From: Winogradskyella sp.
Lineage (GTDB): Bacteria > Bacteroidota > Bacteroidia > Flavobacteriales > Flavobacteriaceae
NCBI GenBank assembly: GCA_004211785.1
Contig: SHBX01000001.1
Span: forward strand, 124,001 to 188,000
DNA length: 64,000 nt
Reading direction: 5' to 3'
The notes below the pieces were generated by a model that ran no database searches, was not told the origin of the DNA, and saw nothing but the letters and a program-made list of their open reading frames with translations. A program made the translations under genes and the position numbers. Numbering within the stretch: the first letter of the stretch is position 1; every line of letters begins with the position of its first letter. Positions 61,337 through 64,000 of this stretch are shown piece after piece.

Positions 61337-62683
61337 CTATTTCTTTATAATTTTTTTTGTAATACTCAAATCTGAAGTGTTACTCTCAATACTTAAAAAG
61401 TAAAGCGCATTACTAAGACTACTTAGATTAGATATTTTTATTTCACCATTAGATGTAGCATCTATATTACCAAAAACTTCACGTCCATTAATATCTATCA
61501 TAGAAGCCGTAAATTCTTCATTAGCGAGTTGAGGTGGTAAGGCGATAGTTATAGATTCAGTAAAAGGATTAGGACTGATATTAATATCTTCAAGAGCAAA
61601 ATCATTTGTACTTAAAGATCCTTGGCAAAGTACCCAACCCATATCTTGTAAAAACCCTAGAGTTACATTACTTGGGTCGTGAATCGCTTCCCCTAAACCA
61701 GTTGTTGGTGTCATTAGCACATTTGAAGTAAATCCAGATTCAGCCCAATGGCTGTAAGAAGAAGATGATTGATAAGTTGAGGGTGCATAGGTATTAGGTC
61801 TTACACCGCCATTTTGTGCCATAGCAGTAGGAGCATTGCATGTTAAATTTTCGCTCGTAATAGCTATTAACATTATATCAGATGGATCAGGAAAATTTAC
61901 TTCATTTAAAATAGATATAGGATTTGTCAAAATATCTTGCCCATCTATAAATGTATCCCAAATACTAAAATATTGTGCACCTGGCTGATACGTTAAATCA
62001 AGTGCTCTTCTTACATAGCCTTCAAAGTCAGGACCTGTACCAGTTCTTCCTCCAAAACCAATCATACCTAATCCATGCCCTAACTCATGCAATACTACAG
62101 TAACAAAATCATATTGGGTTACAGTTGGATTTCCATCAGTACCAAAATACCAGTTCGAATACTGAGAATTAAGGTTACAGTTAATATCTATGGAGTTGGA
62201 GCCATTAAGTTCTGTGCCTACAATAGATTCTGCTAATGCTGCTGGATATAGTGTATTTGCACCACCACTTGGGATTTCTGTAAAAAATGCTGGGCCAGCA
62301 CTACCTAATGATAGACCTAAATCAGTCCAATTGGCATTTACTCGTATAGTAACAGGTGAGTCTAAAAGTGACTCCCAAATATCTACAGCAAACTGAAATG
62401 CTTGTTGTTCTGGTCCATTAACCGGAAAACCATTGTATGTTACTTCAATTGAAGAACATGGGTTTACTCTATTTTGAAGTCGCTCTTGTACCCATTCTCT
62501 TGGAGGGATATAAACTCTATTTTGATAGTTGGAAATTGGTAATGTACAGCCAATCATGTTATGATCGTGGTCATTATTTTCTATAACAGTTAGTTGACCA
62601 TTATTATTTTGACTATATGATAGATTAAAAACAAAAAATACAATTAGAGTTGCTAGGTGAGTTTTAATGTAATTTTTCTTCAT
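61337..62683 (-). CDS. Type IX secreted zinc metalloprotease-like protein
   Basis: About 448 residues. Signal peptide (MKKNYIKTHLATLIVFFVFN, cleavage near SYSQ). The zinc site is HELGHGLGMIGFGG, HExxHxxGxxGF-type, about residue 200, as in the matrix-metalloprotease-like families of Bacteroidota. A GMG-like Met-turn is not clear. The last 75 residues form a type IX sorting domain ending LSITKKIIKK. The ATG at 62683 is preferred over one 14 codons upstream. A paralogue lies next door. Confidence 0.88.
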   Translation of the reverse strand: MKKNYIKTHLATLIVFFVFNLSYSQNNNGQLTVIENNDHDHNMIGCTLPISNYQNRVYIPPREWVQERLQNRVNPCSSIEVTYNGFPVNGPEQQAFQFAVDIWESLLDSPVTIRVNANWTDLGLSLGSAGPAFFTEIPSGGANTLYPAALAESIVGTELNGSNSIDINCNLNSQYSNWYFGTDGNPTVTQYDFVTVVLHELGHGLGMIGFGGRTGTGPDFEGYVRRALDLTYQPGAQYFSIWDTFIDGQDILTNPISILNEVNFPDPSDIMLIAITSENLTCNAPTAMAQNGGVRPNTYAPSTYQSSSSYSHWAESGFTSNVLMTPTTGLGEAIHDPSNVTLGFLQDMGWVLCQGSLSTNDFALEDINISPNPFTESITIALPPQLANEEFTASMIDINGREVFGNIDATSNGEIKISNLSSLSNALYFLSIESNTSDLSITKKIIKK

Positions 62684-62806
62684 GCATGCAAAGGCTTGAT
62701 TATCAATATAAAAATAGTGAAACATTATGATTTAAGAGAAACTTTTTGTAAGTAATTTCTGTTTTTTTGCTCAAGCTTATGTTTATCCCTTAATGATATA
62801 TAGTAA

Positions 62807-62835
62807 AAAAGGGAAGCAAAATTTGCTCCCCTTTT
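62807..62835 (-). terminator. Terminator of the second metalloprotease gene
   Basis: Inverted repeat (62807-62820 and 62822-62835, one mismatch, loop formed by the central A/T bases) followed on the minus strand by a T-rich tract, 20 bases past the stop at 62855. Confidence 0.7.
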
Positions 62836-62854
62836 CTTTATTACATTGAATATT

Positions 62855-64000
62855 CTAATTCTTAATTATCTTTTTTGTAATACTTAAATCTGATGTTTTA
62901 CTTTCTATAGTTAAAAAGTAAAGTGCATTTTTAAGATTGCTTAAGTTAGATATTGTTATTTCTCCACTTATAGCATTTGCAGCTTGATTAAAAACAACAC
63001 GACCATTGATATCAACTATAGATATACCAAATTCTTGGTTTACTATGTTAGAAGTCAAATCCAAAGTTAAAGTATCCGTAAAAGGATTAGGGCTAATTTT
63101 AATGCTGTCTAAGGCAAAATCTTCAGTACTTAATAATGAGCCTTGGCATAATGACCATCCCATATCTTCCATAAAACCTAAGGTTACATTGCCTGGGTCA
63201 TATACATCTTCGCCAGGACCTAAAAACGGAGTCATTAAAGCTGTTTCAGTACCGTTAAATGTACCTTCATCCCAGTGACTATAACTTGTCCCAGCCACAA
63301 AATTGTTAGGCGCGTATGTTCTTGGAAGCGTACCTCCATTTTGTGCTACAGCTATTGGACTATTACTATTTAAATTTCCGCTAGTAAATGCGTTAAGCAT
63401 TGTTGTTGACGGATCAGGGAAAGTCCCTTCATCTAATATAGATGTGCCAGAAGATTCTATAAATGTATCCCAAGGTGAAGTATGAATAGCTAAAGGGTCA
63501 TTTTCTAGTAAAGTAGTATTACCATTAGCGTCTCGTCTAATATATCCGCCTGTTCCAAAAATTGTACCTCTTGTTCTGCCAAAACCAGCCATACCTAGCC
63601 CGTGACCAATCTCATGCAATACAACAGCAGTAAAATTAAACATTCCAGGAGGCGCATCACCATTTATGTCTTGAGGAAAAAACCAATCCGTTCTAGAAGA
63701 GTTAAACTGGCAAAAGATGTCATCACCAGAGTTAGTTGTATTTGTAAGTTTTTCAAATAAAGCAGCAGGATATACAATATTATCTGTACTACCTGGGATG
63801 CCTGCAAAATAAGAAGCAGCTGCTCCACCAAGGTTATTTGGGTTACCGGTATCTACCCAGTTAGCATCAATATATATAGTCTGGTCAGATTCTATAAGTG
63901 TTGCCCATATATCAACTGCCAATTGAAAAGCAATCTGTTCAGTTCCAGGACCAGCTGGTATTCCAGAAGGAAACCCAGTATAATTGACAACAAAATTTGT
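62855..64000 (-). CDS. Type IX secreted zinc metalloprotease-like protein (5' end beyond the window)
   Basis: Partial gene, 382 codons inside the window; the frame continues past 64000, so the start and signal peptide are outside. It is a paralogue of the neighbouring 61337 gene: both have the stretch QQAFQFAVDIW / TEQIAFQLAVDIW, a zinc site (HELGHGLG versus HEIGHGLGMAGF), the SYSHWxE block, TLGFLQDMGW / TLGFMEDMGW and the C-terminal sorting domain. A predicted start at 63922 is internal and is rejected. Confidence 0.9.
   Translation of the reverse strand, partial: TNFVVNYTGFPSGIPAGPGTEQIAFQLAVDIWATLIESDQTIYIDANWVDTGNPNNLGGAAASYFAGIPGSTDNIVYPAALFEKLTNTTNSGDDIFCQFNSSRTDWFFPQDINGDAPPGMFNFTAVVLHEIGHGLGMAGFGRTRGTIFGTGGYIRRDANGNTTLLENDPLAIHTSPWDTFIESSGTSILDEGTFPDPSTTMLNAFTSGNLNSNSPIAVAQNGGTLPRTYAPNNFVAGTSYSHWDEGTFNGTETALMTPFLGPGEDVYDPGNVTLGFMEDMGWSLCQGSLLSTEDFALDSIKISPNPFTDTLTLDLTSNIVNQEFGISIVDINGRVVFNQAANAISGEITISNLSNLKNALYFLTIESKTSDLSITKKIIKN

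Noticed and set aside
63006-63278. Plus-strand frame inside the second metalloprotease gene
   Set aside because: Shadow of the conserved type IX sorting-domain and catalytic-domain codons.
1-64000. Search for CRISPR arrays, insertion sequences, prophage and integration sites
   Set aside because: No regularly spaced repeats, transposase, integrase or phage structural genes were seen; the tRNA-Asn has no integrase or duplicated 3' end beside it.

Overview
The window comes from an AT-rich, aerobic member of the Bacteroidota, almost certainly family Flavobacteriaceae and probably marine. Supporting signs are type IX secretion C-terminal sorting domains, Bacteroidota-style promoters (TAnnTTTG at -7), few Shine-Dalgarno sequences, lipoproteins with acidic residues after the lipobox, DUF5777 and YceI proteins, an acyl-ACP desaturase, and a HemC-HemD fusion with HemJ. 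The genus cannot be fixed from sequence reading alone. The window is chromosomal and housekeeping-rich. I found no insertion sequence, phage, CRISPR array or conjugation module.

Layout. 1-4770: an OmpR-type two-component system with an upstream 28-codon ORF and a terminator-like hairpin, a small secreted protein, and a LytS/LytTR sensor-regulator pair. 4815-19262: haem biosynthesis. A minus-strand operon reads hemA-hemCD-hemE-(EI24 membrane protein)-(GNAT)-hemF-hemB. An AraC-type regulator and hemH lie on the plus strand, and hemJ (protoporphyrinogen oxidase) comes after a MATE exporter and a large BNR-repeat protein. Only gltX and hemL are missing for a full glutamate-to-protohaem route. 19306-28927: a NtrY-like kinase, enoyl-CoA hydratase, a radical SAM protein, a pair of large surface lipoproteins (PAP2/haloperoxidase-like and FG-GAP/UnbV) and an AraC regulator with a 57-codon ORF overlapping its end. 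28929-33275: HD hydrolase, acyl-ACP desaturase, PlsC, bacilliredoxin, TerB-DnaJ protein and a DksA-type zinc finger protein.

33276-41860 is a metal homeostasis block. A DtxR/MntR regulator sits over its own operator and heads a six-gene operon ending in an ABC importer whose two permeases both carry C-terminal winged-helix-like extensions. It is followed by feoA-feoB with a 45-residue Cys-rich membrane partner and a candidate Fur-type operator. 41863-44232: a SCO copper chaperone, the site-2 protease RseP and tRNA-Asn.

44803-51031 is the most unusual region. A membrane-anchored Cache-LytTR one-component regulator is divergent from a c-type-cytochrome-like lipoprotein, followed by two diverged copies of a YceI / OB-fold / DUF5777 module separated by a small HMA-like Cys protein. 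I regard this as the best candidate for an undescribed envelope redox or lipid system.

51041-64000: threonine dehydrogenase, TPR and CBS proteins, a GIDE-domain membrane protein, a zinc-ribbon protein with a decayed second copy nearby, a lipoprotein metalloprotease, a GNAT gene with no canonical start codon, ssb, and three type IX secreted proteins (a pectate-lyase-fold protein and two tandem metalloprotease paralogues, the last cut by the window end).
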